Assembly: GCA_012034405.1 (NCBI GenBank)
Contig: JAAVLZ010000020.1
Span: forward strand, 1-56,354
Source of the DNA: Oscillospiraceae bacterium HV4-5-C5C
GTDB lineage: Bacteria; Bacillota; Clostridia; Saccharofermentanales; Fastidiosipilaceae
Direction: 5' to 3'
DNA length: 56,354 nt
Below the pieces are notes generated by a model. It did no database searches, was not told the DNA's origin, and saw only the letters and a list, made by a program, of their open reading frames with translations. Of the stretch, positions 9,294 to 18,181 are shown in pieces (position 1 is the first letter of the stretch; each line of letters starts with the position of its first letter). Position numbers and translations under genes: made by a program.

Positions 9294-11207
9294 TTAGTTC
9301 ACTTCAGGAATGATTAATGATTCACCTGGAGTCAGCAGCGCATCCGGACCGGATAAGCCATTGGCATCAATAATCGCCTGCATGTACTTACTGACATCAT
9401 CACCATCACTCAGATTATACTGGCTCTTGGCAATCGCCCAGAACGAGTCACCCGCCTGAATGGTGTAAGATTTGGCGCCGGAGGTAGGCGCCTCAGTTGC
9501 CTCAGTGGTGGTGGTTTCTGTCGTTGTCGTAGTCACCTCTGTTGTGGTCGTCGCTTCTGTCGTGGTCGTCTCGGTACTGGTTGATTCAGAAGTTGTCGGT
9601 AACGTAAGGGAACTGCTGCCGCTGGCTGTGGTGATGCCCGCGTTGTTGCTTGATTCCGTCGCAGCAGTGGTGCTGCTGACTTGCGAGGTCAGCGATGTAC
9701 TGGTGTTAAAGCTGGGCTGATTGCTGCTCTTGCTGCTGCCTCTCACCAAAGACACAATGATAAAGATCAGCAGGATCAAGGCCACAGCACCTAAAGCTAT
9801 AGCGGCGATCTTTTTAACCTGTTCTTCATTAGGCTTACCGGGGCCGCCATATGGCTGGTTATCATCATAACCCCCTTGATCCGGATAGCTGTTTTGCGTC
9901 GCTGCGGCATTTTGATTATATGGTTCAGGTTCCCGTTTAGTCGCGTTCCAGATCGCATCCAGGTCATAATCCGCTCCGGTCTGCCCCTCCGCAGCCTGAG
10001 CGGCGGTACCGGCCGCAGAATCCGCTGCTCCGGCAGGTGGAATCTGGGCAGAGGTATCATTGGAGCTGCTGTTTGCAGGCGTGTAGGTGGAATTGTAAGC
10101 ATCAGCGCCTGGCGTAACGGCATCAACCGGCTTATACCGGTTAACCTCAGGATCAGTGTAAGGTGTCGGCTGGGCTGAGCTGGCCGCGGCTGAACTGTCA
10201 TCAAACGGCGCGTCATATTTTTGCTGTACCGGCCCTGTAGAGCGGTCAGCAGCCGGCTCCTGACGTCCATAAGCCTGCCGTTTATCATCCGGGTTGCTTT
10301 CAGGGGCGAAGGCGGTTGAGGCATCTCCAAACTGCGAGAACAGCTTGCTCTGGGTACTGCGATCCGTCTTAGGTAAACCGACCCGACCGGTACCGCGGCC
10401 GGTAAGGCCTCTGGCCATGGTCGTGCGGCCCAGCCGGTCAATTGTCAGCAGGTCCTCTACAAAACCGATCATGAACTGTAATGACGCGTTAGGCTGCTCC
10501 ACCGCCGCCTCATCCAGCACCATTCCGGCGGCCTCCTGCTGATCTTCAGCCTCATCCAGAATGCGGAGCAGGCGTTTTTGGCCGATAGCCTCCATCACCT
10601 CATAGTTACACAGAATCACACAGTCATCCGGTTTCAGCTGAGCAATATTGGAATAGCGGATAGTGCCTGCCACACCGGCGGAAAAATCATTCATATTACT
10701 GACCGGCCGGCCAAAATTATCCACAGCTTCAAGGCGGTAATCGTCATGGGTAAGCGGATAAAGAGCATCGTCCCTGTACAGATAGCAGCAGCCGCGCCCC
10801 AGGGTTACCGCGGCCATCTCTCCGTCCTTAATAATCAAGCCGGAAAAATAAGGCTGGCGCACAGCTGTATCTGAAATAGTCAGACGGCCGGCCACACTGA
10901 CGGCACATTCAGCCAGTTCATTTATCTGGTAGTCAATATTGTGCCGGTGATTTTTTTTCAAATCATCGGTTATGCGGTCAAGAATCTGACGGTTGCCGTC
11001 CTCTCCGCTCATGGGATTGCGGTTACCATGTGAGGAAGCATATAAAGCTAAAAAAGTGCCGCGGTCTTCCCGATCCAACGTCAAATCTGCGTAATTCTCT
11101 TCTCTTTTACCACTGATACGACCGTCCAGATAAAATGCGTCGACAGACCCTACACTGGGTATATATTTTCCCACAATCGTTGAAGCGAGGCGGGTATTCT
11201 TTGCCAT
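9294..11207 (-). CDS. Membrane protein with degenerate PP2C-like domain and C-terminal LysM
   Basis: 637 residues from the ATG at 11207, chosen because AGGAGGT lies 5 bases upstream. Layout: residues 1-260 resemble a PPM/PP2C phosphatase; about 260-460 is a low-complexity Pro/Ala/Asn/Asp linker; about 462-486 is one hydrophobic helix preceded by KK; then a Ser/Thr-rich linker; the last 60 residues form a LysM domain (YTIQAGDSFWAIAKSQYNL). The topology predicts a cytoplasmic PP2C-like domain and an extracellular peptidoglycan-binding LysM. The metal-binding aspartates expected in RxxNxD, DGMGGH and GDSR appear replaced (REENYA, SSHGNRN, GRGCC), so it is probably a pseudo-phosphatase sensor. 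Function unknown. Monocistronic by its own promoter and terminator. Confidence 0.75.
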   Translation of the reverse strand: MAKNTRLASTIVGKYIPSVGSVDAFYLDGRISGKREENYADLTLDREDRGTFLALYASSHGNRNPMSGEDGNRQILDRITDDLKKNHRHNIDYQINELAECAVSVAGRLTISDTAVRQPYFSGLIIKDGEMAAVTLGRGCCYLYRDDALYPLTHDDYRLEAVDNFGRPVSNMNDFSAGVAGTIRYSNIAQLKPDDCVILCNYEVMEAIGQKRLLRILDEAEDQQEAAGMVLDEAAVEQPNASLQFMIGFVEDLLTIDRLGRTTMARGLTGRGTGRVGLPKTDRSTQSKLFSQFGDASTAFAPESNPDDKRQAYGRQEPAADRSTGPVQQKYDAPFDDSSAAASSAQPTPYTDPEVNRYKPVDAVTPGADAYNSTYTPANSSSNDTSAQIPPAGAADSAAGTAAQAAEGQTGADYDLDAIWNATKREPEPYNQNAAATQNSYPDQGGYDDNQPYGGPGKPNEEQVKKIAAIALGAVALILLIFIIVSLVRGSSKSSNQPSFNTSTSLTSQVSSTTAATESSNNAGITTASGSSSLTLPTTSESTSTETTTTEATTTTEVTTTTTETTTTEATEAPTSGAKSYTIQAGDSFWAIAKSQYNLSDGDDVSKYMQAIIDANGLSGPDALLTPGESLIIPEVN

Positions 11208-11284
11208 ATTGGACCTCCTGAGCTGAGCCATTAAATATTAAGACCAGGCAGTCTGACTGCCTTTCACATAACATAACTTAACAG

Positions 11285-11290
11285 ATTATA
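11285..11290 (-). promoter_or_regulatory. Extended -10 promoter for the PP2C-LysM gene
   Basis: The minus strand reads TGCTATAAT, a perfect -10 hexamer with the extended TGn element, about 80 bases upstream of the start. No good -35 hexamer is seen, as is usual for extended -10 promoters. A short AGGCAGT/ACTGCCT hairpin lies in the leader at about 11246-11262. Confidence 0.55.
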
Positions 11291-11353
11291 GCATAGGAAT
11301 TATGGCTAGACTATGAAAATACCTTCGGCGGTCCGCATTTATTGGTCGAAATT

Positions 11354-12898
11354 TCAGGATATCGGAGTTCCTGCCATCATCAGTCCGATTTGCGTCCGGT
11401 CGTAATTTGCCCGGGCCTGCTGACCCATAAATTGACCTTCATACATGACCAGGATCCTGTCGCTCATTTCCATCACTTCATCCAGTTCGCCGGCTATATA
11501 CAGGATCGCCGTACCCTTCCGCTTCATGGATAAAATAGCATTTTGAACAAAACGAGCCGCCCCGACGTCAAGGCCTCTGGACGGATGAACCGCAATCAGG
11601 AGTCTGGGCTGCCGGTCCAGTTCCCTCGCCGCGACCAGTTTTTGCTGGTTACCGCCGGATAATTCAGCTGCCGGCTGCTTCAGGCTGCTAAAGCGGACCC
11701 CGAAACGTTGGCAGAGCGCCATAGCCTGGCGGCGAATCCTGCCAGATCTTAACCAGCCATGCCGTGCAAAATCGGAGCGCTTGTAATCTGCCAGAATCAA
11801 GTTCTCCTCCAGACTCATCCCCGGAGCCAGCCCGTATTTTAACCGGTCTTCCGGTATATGTGAAACCCCGCTTTTCAGCAATTGCCGGGCGTCGCAGTTC
11901 AGCAACTCCCTGCCCCCCAGCAGGTATTGGCCGGATTCAGCCTGCCGCAACCCGGTCAGGCACTCAACCAATTCGCGCTGCCCGTTCCCGTCAACCCCGC
12001 AAATACCCAGGATTTCGCCTGGTCTGATTGCAAAGCTTAGTTGCTTACAGATCAGCTGTCCGTAATCTCCGCGGCAACTTAGTTGTTTGACCTCAAGCAG
12101 CGCCTGGCTGCCCAGGTGGCAGTCGGTCTCATGCAGGTCCAGATCCGTTTCATTTCCAACCATCAGCCGGGCCAGCGTTTCTCGATTACGGACCTGACTG
12201 ATGCTCAAGGTAGCCGCTACTGAACCGTTGCGCAGTATTGTGCAGCGATCACAGATCTTCATAACTTCATTTAATTTATGACTGATAAAAATGACCGTAT
12301 GGCCTTCAGCCTTAAGCCTGTCAATGATTTCAAACAGCCCGTCTACTTCTTCCGGTGTCAATACCGCGGTAGGTTCATCCAGAATAAGCAAGCGGGCATG
12401 GCGGTATAGGGATTTAAGGATTTCCAGCCGCTGCTGCTGGCCTACGCTCAGCTGTTCAACTTTGGCCCAGGGATCCAGAGCCAGATGATAAGTCTGGCTC
12501 AGTTCCGTAAAGCGACGAGCCGCTGCTTTTAAGTCAAGCACCCAGTGATTGTCAGTCATTCCCAGCACCACATTCTCAATCACCGTCATAACCGGAATTA
12601 ACATAAAATGCTGATGGACCATACCGATACCCTTGCGAATGGCCGTCTGGGAATCAGTTATTCTGACAGGTTCACCTTGCCAGTATATTTCTCCGTCATA
12701 CTGCCCATACATGCCAAACAGGCAATTCATCAAGGTACTCTTACCTGCCCCGTTTTCGCCCAGAAGAGCATGAACTTCGCCGGTATTCACGCTCAGATCC
12801 ACCTGATTTAAAGCGGTGAAACTGCCAAACCGTTTGGTGATGCCTTTCATCTGCAGCGCCGGCCTGGCTGCTTTTGTTTGCTCTGTTTCCTGCTGCAT
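11354..12898 (-). CDS. Nucleoside ABC transporter, ATP-binding protein (first BMP system)
   Basis: A 514-residue ATPase with two fused ABC domains, typical of BMP/ribose-type importers. Domain 1 has Walker A GENGAGKST, signature LSVGQQQRLE and Walker B LLILDEPTAVL. Domain 2 has a degenerate Walker A (GVDGNGQREL) and signature LSGGNQQKL, the usual asymmetry in this family. It energises uptake of nucleosides by the two permeases directly upstream; the gap to the nearest is 4 bases. RBS AAAGGAG. It is the last gene of the four-gene operon. Similar systems in Bacillus and streptococci import purine and pyrimidine nucleosides; the substrate here is inferred. Confidence 0.93.
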   Translation of the reverse strand: MQQETEQTKAARPALQMKGITKRFGSFTALNQVDLSVNTGEVHALLGENGAGKSTLMNCLFGMYGQYDGEIYWQGEPVRITDSQTAIRKGIGMVHQHFMLIPVMTVIENVVLGMTDNHWVLDLKAAARRFTELSQTYHLALDPWAKVEQLSVGQQQRLEILKSLYRHARLLILDEPTAVLTPEEVDGLFEIIDRLKAEGHTVIFISHKLNEVMKICDRCTILRNGSVAATLSISQVRNRETLARLMVGNETDLDLHETDCHLGSQALLEVKQLSCRGDYGQLICKQLSFAIRPGEILGICGVDGNGQRELVECLTGLRQAESGQYLLGGRELLNCDARQLLKSGVSHIPEDRLKYGLAPGMSLEENLILADYKRSDFARHGWLRSGRIRRQAMALCQRFGVRFSSLKQPAAELSGGNQQKLVAARELDRQPRLLIAVHPSRGLDVGAARFVQNAILSMKRKGTAILYIAGELDEVMEMSDRILVMYEGQFMGQQARANYDRTQIGLMMAGTPIS

Positions 12899-12902
12899 CG
12901 CT

Positions 12903-13817
12903 CTACTCCTTTATATAAGGTTTGCCGCTGGCTGCCGGTTTATTACTGCGATGCGACAAAAGCATCAAAGATATAATCGTGATGAGATAGGGCAGCATAT
13001 TAAGGAACTGATAATAACTTCCAAGCTCAGTTGTCAGCAAGCGGTACTTAAGCGCGTCCGCCGCGCCAAACAATAAGGCCGCACCCATGGCTCCTACCGG
13101 CGTATAATTACCAAAGACACAGACCGCCAGAGCCATAAAGCCTTTGCCGGCTACCATGCCTTCAATAAAAGTTGAAGCTTGTCCCAAGGAAACATAAGAG
13201 CCCGCCAGTCCGGCCAGGATACCACTGAATAAAACCACACCGGTCCGCACCCGATTGACTTTTATACCTACACTGTCACAGGCGCGCGGTTGTTCTCCTG
13301 AAGCCCGGATTTTCAGGCCGAGGTTGCTGCGGTATAACACAAATTGCAGGAGCGGGACCCCTAAGAATGTCAGATAGACCAGCAACTGCCAGTTAAAGAA
13401 CAAATCTCCCACAAACGGCAGCTGGCTCAGCCCCGGTATCGCCCGCAGGGGGTAGCCGGTCACCGTAACGTCAGCTAAAAAGCGACGGTTCAAAGTAACA
13501 GATAAGCCTGCAGCAAAAATATTAAACGCAGTACCTACCACAATCTGGTTGGCCCGCAAGGTGATGGTAAAAAAAGTAAAAATCAAAGCACCGGCCAGTC
13601 CGCTGATCGCGGCCAGCAAAGCGCCCCCCCAGGGTCCAAAGTAAGCGGAGCCGATGGCGGCGGAGACCGCCGCGATCAGCATCAGGCCTTCTGCCGCGAT
13701 ATTTACAATACCCGCCCGTTCGCTGAAAACCAGTCCCAGAGCGCAAAGCAGCAAGGGGACGGCTGTGCGGACATCCGCCGAGATGAAGTTAGTCAGCGTG
13801 TTCAGTATACCTTCCAT
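12903..13817 (-). CDS. Nucleoside ABC transporter permease, short subunit (NupQ-like)
   Basis: A 304-residue integral membrane protein with about eight to nine hydrophobic segments and the BPD_transp_2 signature RTAVPLLLCALGLVFSERAG near the N terminus. The central loop GLKIRASGEQPRACDSVGI is the EAA-like contact with the ATPase. It pairs with the longer permease 6 bases upstream. RBS GAGGTGAGG precedes the ATG. It moves nucleosides across the cytoplasmic membrane. Its closest relative in this window is the permease at 37141-38100. Confidence 0.92.
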   Translation of the reverse strand: MEGILNTLTNFISADVRTAVPLLLCALGLVFSERAGIVNIAAEGLMLIAAVSAAIGSAYFGPWGGALLAAISGLAGALIFTFFTITLRANQIVVGTAFNIFAAGLSVTLNRRFLADVTVTGYPLRAIPGLSQLPFVGDLFFNWQLLVYLTFLGVPLLQFVLYRSNLGLKIRASGEQPRACDSVGIKVNRVRTGVVLFSGILAGLAGSYVSLGQASTFIEGMVAGKGFMALAVCVFGNYTPVGAMGAALLFGAADALKYRLLTTELGSYYQFLNMLPYLITIISLMLLSHRSNKPAASGKPYIKE

Positions 13818-13823
13818 CTTGCC

Positions 13824-14990
13824 TCACCTCGATTTCTCAGGATCAGATTTTCCCCGGTCTGTGGTCATAGCCAATTGAGCTGATTCAGGCGGAAGCTGGT
13901 TCTGCAGGGACAGATTGTGGCGGTTCCTGCCGGATATAAGCTGAGTCCCTATCCAGCTCAATAAATAGGGTGAAACAGCAAAAAAGATGATAATACCTTG
14001 GATCATACTGATCATAGCAGAAGGGACCGCGGCGGCAGTCTGCATCCTGATGCCACCGGCGTTGAGAGCGCCAAACAAAAATGCCGCCAGCAGGATGCCC
14101 AGCGGCTGACTGTTGCCCAGCAAGGCGACCGCTACACCACTGAAACCCAGACCGCTGGCAAAGCCTTCAGTTAAAAAGTACTGCAGGCCTAAAATATTGA
14201 TAATGCCCCCGAGTCCTGCGGTGCCACCAGCCAGCGCGAAAGCCAGCACAGCATTGTGCTTTACCGGCATGCCAGCATATAGCGCCGCGTTGGGATTCTG
14301 ACCGTTAACTCTTAATTCAAAGCCTTTAGTCGTTTTCCACATAAACAGGTAATATATTAGCAATACCAGTAAAGCCAGGATGAAACCGCTGTGCAGTCTG
14401 GTCTTGGGCAGCAGCAATGACAGTTTGACATTGTCAACGACTGTAGGCATCCGCGGCGCGGCGCCTGCGGTCTGGTCCTTAAAGGGCAGGTTGGTTACAC
14501 AAAAGCTGACCCACTCCAGGGCAATATAATTCAGCATGATGGTGGTAATCAGTTCGCTGGCCTTGAACCGGACCTTAAGTAAACCGCTGATCGCGCCCCA
14601 GATAGCACCGCCGGCAAAAGCGGCCGCAAAGATCAGTATCCAGTGCAGCCAGACTGGTATACCGCTTAAACGCGAGCCCAGGACGGAACCCCAGACTGCC
14701 CCGATGTACAGCTGACCTTCCCCGCCCAGGTTAATCAACCCCGCCTTATATGTCAGTGCATAACTGATAGCCGTAAAGATCAGCGGGGTGGTTTGCACCA
14801 GGCTTTCTGCTATAGCATTTCTACTGCCAAAAATCCCCTGCCATAAGCTTTGGTAAGCTTTTGCAGCGTCATAGCCCATCAGCAGCATGGTCAGATAACC
14901 CAGTGCCAGAGCCAGCACTAATGAAAACAATGGTAATAACAGCTGCTTAAGTTCTGACTTAAAACGAAACTGCTTTGCGTTCTGATTCAC
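13824..14990 (-). CDS. Nucleoside ABC transporter permease, long subunit (NupP-like)
   Basis: About 388 residues from a GTG at 14990 (VNQNAKQFRF), chosen because GGGGGAAG lies 6 bases upstream; an in-frame ATG at 15089 would add a basic, poorly conserved tail and lacks a good RBS. Polytopic BPD_transp_2 membrane protein; FTAISYALTYKAGLINLGGEGQ and FELRVNGQNPNAALYAGMPV are the family loop signatures. It forms the heteromeric channel with the short permease. A hairpin with a T-run separates it from the upstream BMP gene, so it is likely expressed at a lower level than the binding protein. Confidence 0.9.
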   Translation of the reverse strand: MNQNAKQFRFKSELKQLLLPLFSLVLALALGYLTMLLMGYDAAKAYQSLWQGIFGSRNAIAESLVQTTPLIFTAISYALTYKAGLINLGGEGQLYIGAVWGSVLGSRLSGIPVWLHWILIFAAAFAGGAIWGAISGLLKVRFKASELITTIMLNYIALEWVSFCVTNLPFKDQTAGAAPRMPTVVDNVKLSLLLPKTRLHSGFILALLVLLIYYLFMWKTTKGFELRVNGQNPNAALYAGMPVKHNAVLAFALAGGTAGLGGIINILGLQYFLTEGFASGLGFSGVAVALLGNSQPLGILLAAFLFGALNAGGIRMQTAAAVPSAMISMIQGIIIFFAVSPYLLSWIGTQLISGRNRHNLSLQNQLPPESAQLAMTTDRGKSDPEKSR

Positions 14991-15072
14991 AACCCTCTTC
15001 CCCCATCTGCTATCAGTCCGTAGCTGTCCCCGCCGCACCCGGCCGGGCTTCACTGATGGACGCCACCGTCCA

Positions 15073-15097
15073 GGAAAAAAGTCCGGCAAAATGCCGG
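15073..15097 (-). terminator. Terminator/attenuator between BMP lipoprotein and permease
   Basis: On the minus strand CCGGCA-TTT-TGCCGG is followed by ACTTTTTT, 28 bases past the BMP stop codon. It probably lets most transcripts end after the abundant binding protein while some read through into the permeases. Confidence 0.75.
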
Positions 15098-15124
15098 TCT
15101 TTTCCCTGGGTTAAGCGGCCAGAA

Positions 15125-16243
15125 TCAGATCGTCAAATCAATATCAATTTCGCCATTTGCCAATTGATCCATCACTTCAGTGACGCGGTCCTTAACTTCC
15201 TGGCTGGCATCCGTCAGCCAATCCGTCAGATAGACCACCCCTTTATTGGCGCCAAAGGTTTCAACTGTACTGCTCCCGCTGAGCGTATGGTTGCGATAAG
15301 CCTTAAAAGTCTCTGTGTAAGCTACAGCCACATCCTTTACGACTGTAACAGCGGTTGCAGTCGGAGCGGAGGTTTCCTGTCCGATACCGGAAGCAATCGC
15401 GGTAGCTCCCTTTTCTTCTGCCGCCTCCATAACGCCCACACCGGCGTCATTTGCCATAGGAGTCACCACATCGCAGCCATCTTCAATTAGAGAAATTGCC
15501 GTTTCCTTGGCCTGGTTCACATCAGTAAAACTCCCGGTATTGATCCGTTTGGCTTCGACCGAAAGGCCGTAATTCTGATTAGCATAGTCTACGCCTTGCT
15601 GGAAACCGCTGGAGCCCAGTTTGATGGGATTTATTTCCAGTCCGCCGACAAAGCCGACTTTTCCGCTTTCACTGAGTAAGGCAGCAATCAGGCCCATCAT
15701 AAAGCCTTGTTGTTCATCCGCGATGCGAACGGAAATATAGTTGTCCTGGTTAACCGTCCCGTTGATGCTGACAAAAGTGGTGTCCGGGAAATCAGCAGCC
15801 ACCGGCAGACAGTAGTCCTGATATGAGTTAGTCGTAAGGTATATCAGCTGATAACCTGAAGAAGCGTAATCCCGGGCAGCTTGAGCAGCATCGGTATCAC
15901 CGACATTTTCCAGATACGCAATGGACGCCCCCTCCTCCTCAATTTGTTTTAAGCCGTTATACTGAGTCTCATTCCAGTTGCCGTCATTAATGGCACCGCC
16001 AAAAATAGCTGCTACCTTCAGAGTGCTGGCATCAATCTCTTCCTCAGAAGCCGCAGCCGTCTGGCTGCTTTCGGCTGCCGCTGTGGTAGCCGCAGCTGAA
16101 TCGGCGGTTGTTGCCTGCTCCGCTTCTGCAGTGGTTGCAGTGGCGGTCGTGGTGGTAGCAGATGGACTGCTGCCAGATTGGCAGGCAGCCAGCGACGAAA
16201 GCAGCAGTAAGCCTGACAGTAAGACAGTAAGTTGCTTTTTCAT
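15125..16243 (-). CDS. BMP-family nucleoside-binding lipoprotein (first system)
   Basis: A 372-residue extracytoplasmic substrate-binding protein. The signal peptide ends in lipobox LAAC with Cys21 as lipidation site, followed by a Ser/Thr/Ala/Glu-rich flexible linker (about residues 22-70) and a BMP (PF02608) fold: KVAAIFGGAINDGNWNETQYNG, IADEQQGFMMGLIAALL, GKVGFVGGLE and CDVVTPMANDAGVGVMEAA. Such proteins (PnrA, BmpA, Med) bind purine nucleosides; the GxINDGxWN region is the usual nucleoside-contacting loop. First gene of the operon, RBS GGGGGGA. It is paralogous to the protein at 40984-42252. Confidence 0.94.
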   Translation of the reverse strand: MKKQLTVLLSGLLLLSSLAACQSGSSPSATTTTATATTAEAEQATTADSAAATTAAAESSQTAAASEEEIDASTLKVAAIFGGAINDGNWNETQYNGLKQIEEEGASIAYLENVGDTDAAQAARDYASSGYQLIYLTTNSYQDYCLPVAADFPDTTFVSINGTVNQDNYISVRIADEQQGFMMGLIAALLSESGKVGFVGGLEINPIKLGSSGFQQGVDYANQNYGLSVEAKRINTGSFTDVNQAKETAISLIEDGCDVVTPMANDAGVGVMEAAEEKGATAIASGIGQETSAPTATAVTVVKDVAVAYTETFKAYRNHTLSGSSTVETFGANKGVVYLTDWLTDASQEVKDRVTEVMDQLANGEIDIDLTI

Positions 16244-16295
16244 TTATTATCCCCCCGTAATGCTTTGAATTCAGTTATGCTCTGCAGATATATGT

Positions 16296-16301
16296 ATTAT
16301 A
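16296..16301 (-). promoter_or_regulatory. Probable -10 of the first BMP operon
   Basis: A perfect TATAAT on the minus strand 53 bases upstream of the BMP start. The -35 region (GCCTGA about 17 bases upstream) matches poorly, suggesting an activated promoter. Confidence 0.45.
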
Positions 16302-16478
16302 CGGAGGGACAGATCCGATCAGGCTGATTATTCATCACGAAAATGATTGGTTTTTGACTTTTTCATGTTTACTTCTTGCATTCTGTGTATCACATCTGCA
16401 TTTTTAGGCTATACCATACCGATATTTGTCGATATTTTGGTAAGTCATGAATTTCTTATTTTTATTTCTTGCAAAATA

Positions 16479-18116
16479 TTATTCATGCTGCTGGAGTAAG
16501 CTGCGGGCGGCCGCGGTTTGCGCCGTCCCGCCCAGAGCGGTCTCTCTCAGACTGGCCGGAAGGGACGCGCCAACCTGCCGCGCGGTCAGGATCATATCAT
16601 CCAGCGGGATCACTTCCGCGATACCCGCCAGGGCCAGTTCAGCGCAGAGCAAGGCATTCACCGCCCCGATCGCGTTGCGTTTCTGGCAGGGCAGTTCCAC
16701 TAAACCGCCAATCGGATCACAAACCAGTCCTAATACATTTTGCAGGGCGGTCGCAGCGGCGTTCAGAGATTGCTCCGCCTGACCGCCGGCCAGATAAACA
16801 ACTGCTGAGGCTGCCATGGCGGCTGCCGTCCCCGTCTCTGCCTGACAGCCCCCTTCAGCTCCGGCTACTGACCCGTTGGCCGTACAGAGCAAGCCAACCG
16901 CTGCCGCTGCTAAAAGCGCCTCAATCATCTGAGCTTCACTATAATGGGCTTGCTCTGCTACAGCCAGAAGCACGCCTGGAACAATGCCCGAGGCTCCGGC
17001 AGTGGGCGCAGCAACAATTAGGCCCATGGAAGCGTTTATTTCCAGAACGCCCATGGCATAAGCCGCAGCCCGCCCGCTTGTCTGCCCCAGAAAGGCGGGG
17101 CTTCCCTGGCTGGCCGTCTGCCGCAGGTGCTGCATCAGCGCGCTGGCTTCCCCGCCAATCAGGCCGCCCATTGAGCGACGGGGCTGACTGATCGCCATCT
17201 GCGCTGATTGAACCATAATATGCCAGGCCGTCTGCATTTTATGTCTGATCTGCTGGGCGGTCAAACCTGTCAGCGCCATTTCCCGCTGCAGCATAACCTC
17301 AGCTAGAGACAGCTGTCGCTGTTGACACAATTGCTGCAGCTCAGCGGCAGAATTGAAATCCAGAGTTTCAAAGGAGGGCTGATCCTCACGTTCAGCCTTA
17401 AGCGGTTCCTGCCCGGGTATAACATCCTGTGGTTGATCCAGTGCCGGTACAATAACCGCCGAGCGTACAGCAGTCAGCTCCTTCAGGTAGCTGGCCACAG
17501 TTTCCGGTATCAGCTCGTCCGTTTCAATAAAGGTATAGGCCAGACTGCCGCGGCGTTCACGATAGAGTTTCATAAAAGCAATGTTGACTCTGGCTTTACT
17601 TAAAGCAGTGGTGATGTCTGCCACAACTCCAGGCTGGTCTATATTATTTATGATTAAGGTGTTGTAATTGCCACTGAACTCTACTGCCACACCGTTAACA
17701 GAAGTAATAACTGCGCGACCTCCGCCTAAGGATTGTCCCCGGACGGTCAAGGTCCTGCCGCCTGCACCCGTTAACTCAATATCTACGGTGTTGGGATGTT
17801 CTACCGTAGTCCTGGCATCAGGTATAAACGCATAGTCCAGGCCCTTCTGTCTGGCTAATTGAAAGCTATCCGGCAAGCGCCGGTCGTCCGAGTGCAGCCC
17901 CAATATGCCGGCCAGTAAGGCCCGGTCTGTTCCGTGCCCCTTGTAAGTGCGGGCAAAAGAACCATAAAGCGTAAAGCGAACTTTTACCGGTATTTCAGGC
18001 AGCATTTGCGCGGCCAGGCGGGCGATACGAAGCGCACCGGCGGTATGCGAACTAGATGGGCCGATCATATTGGGTCCAATGACATCAAAAATACCGATTT
18101 CACTGATTCTTGCCAT
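16479..18116 (-). CDS. L-serine ammonia-lyase, beta and alpha subunits fused
   Basis: Converts L-serine to pyruvate and ammonia using an oxygen-sensitive [4Fe-4S] cluster. In order: SDH-beta domain (ARISEIGIFDVIGPNMIGPSSSHTAG, residues 1-150), an ACT domain (TLIINNIDQPGVVADITTAL, about 155-225), and the alpha domain with cluster cysteines in LLCTANGSVAGAEGGC and VCDPIGGLVELPCQK. 545 residues from the ATG at 18116; GGAGG lies 11 bases upstream. In Bacillus-like bacteria this type II enzyme is two proteins (SdaAB and SdaAA), so the single chain is a fusion. It follows the nucleotidyltransferase-HTH gene by about 65 bases and fits the pyruvate-forming end of the purine/serine pathway. Confidence 0.95.
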   Translation of the reverse strand: MARISEIGIFDVIGPNMIGPSSSHTAGALRIARLAAQMLPEIPVKVRFTLYGSFARTYKGHGTDRALLAGILGLHSDDRRLPDSFQLARQKGLDYAFIPDARTTVEHPNTVDIELTGAGGRTLTVRGQSLGGGRAVITSVNGVAVEFSGNYNTLIINNIDQPGVVADITTALSKARVNIAFMKLYRERRGSLAYTFIETDELIPETVASYLKELTAVRSAVIVPALDQPQDVIPGQEPLKAEREDQPSFETLDFNSAAELQQLCQQRQLSLAEVMLQREMALTGLTAQQIRHKMQTAWHIMVQSAQMAISQPRRSMGGLIGGEASALMQHLRQTASQGSPAFLGQTSGRAAAYAMGVLEINASMGLIVAAPTAGASGIVPGVLLAVAEQAHYSEAQMIEALLAAAAVGLLCTANGSVAGAEGGCQAETGTAAAMAASAVVYLAGGQAEQSLNAAATALQNVLGLVCDPIGGLVELPCQKRNAIGAVNALLCAELALAGIAEVIPLDDMILTARQVGASLPASLRETALGGTAQTAAARSLLQQHE

Positions 18117-18181
18117 GCTGTTATTTGCCTCCAAAAGCTTTGGGGCTATTTTAGCAAATTTCAGCTGCTTTTACAGTCGCC

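Noticed and set aside
9472-9720. Val-rich reading frame on the plus strand
   Set aside because: It is the antisense shadow of the Ser/Thr-rich linker of the PP2C-LysM gene; no RBS.
14991-15089. N-terminal extension of the first long permease
   Set aside because: The extra codons are basic, poorly conserved and lack a good RBS; the GTG at 14990 fits better.
15978-16268. Alanine/valine-rich plus-strand reading frame
   Set aside because: Shadow of the low-complexity linker and signal peptide of the first BMP lipoprotein.
16469-17191. Long plus-strand frame rich in Arg, Pro and Ser
   Set aside because: Antisense shadow of the serine dehydratase alpha domain; no start signal.
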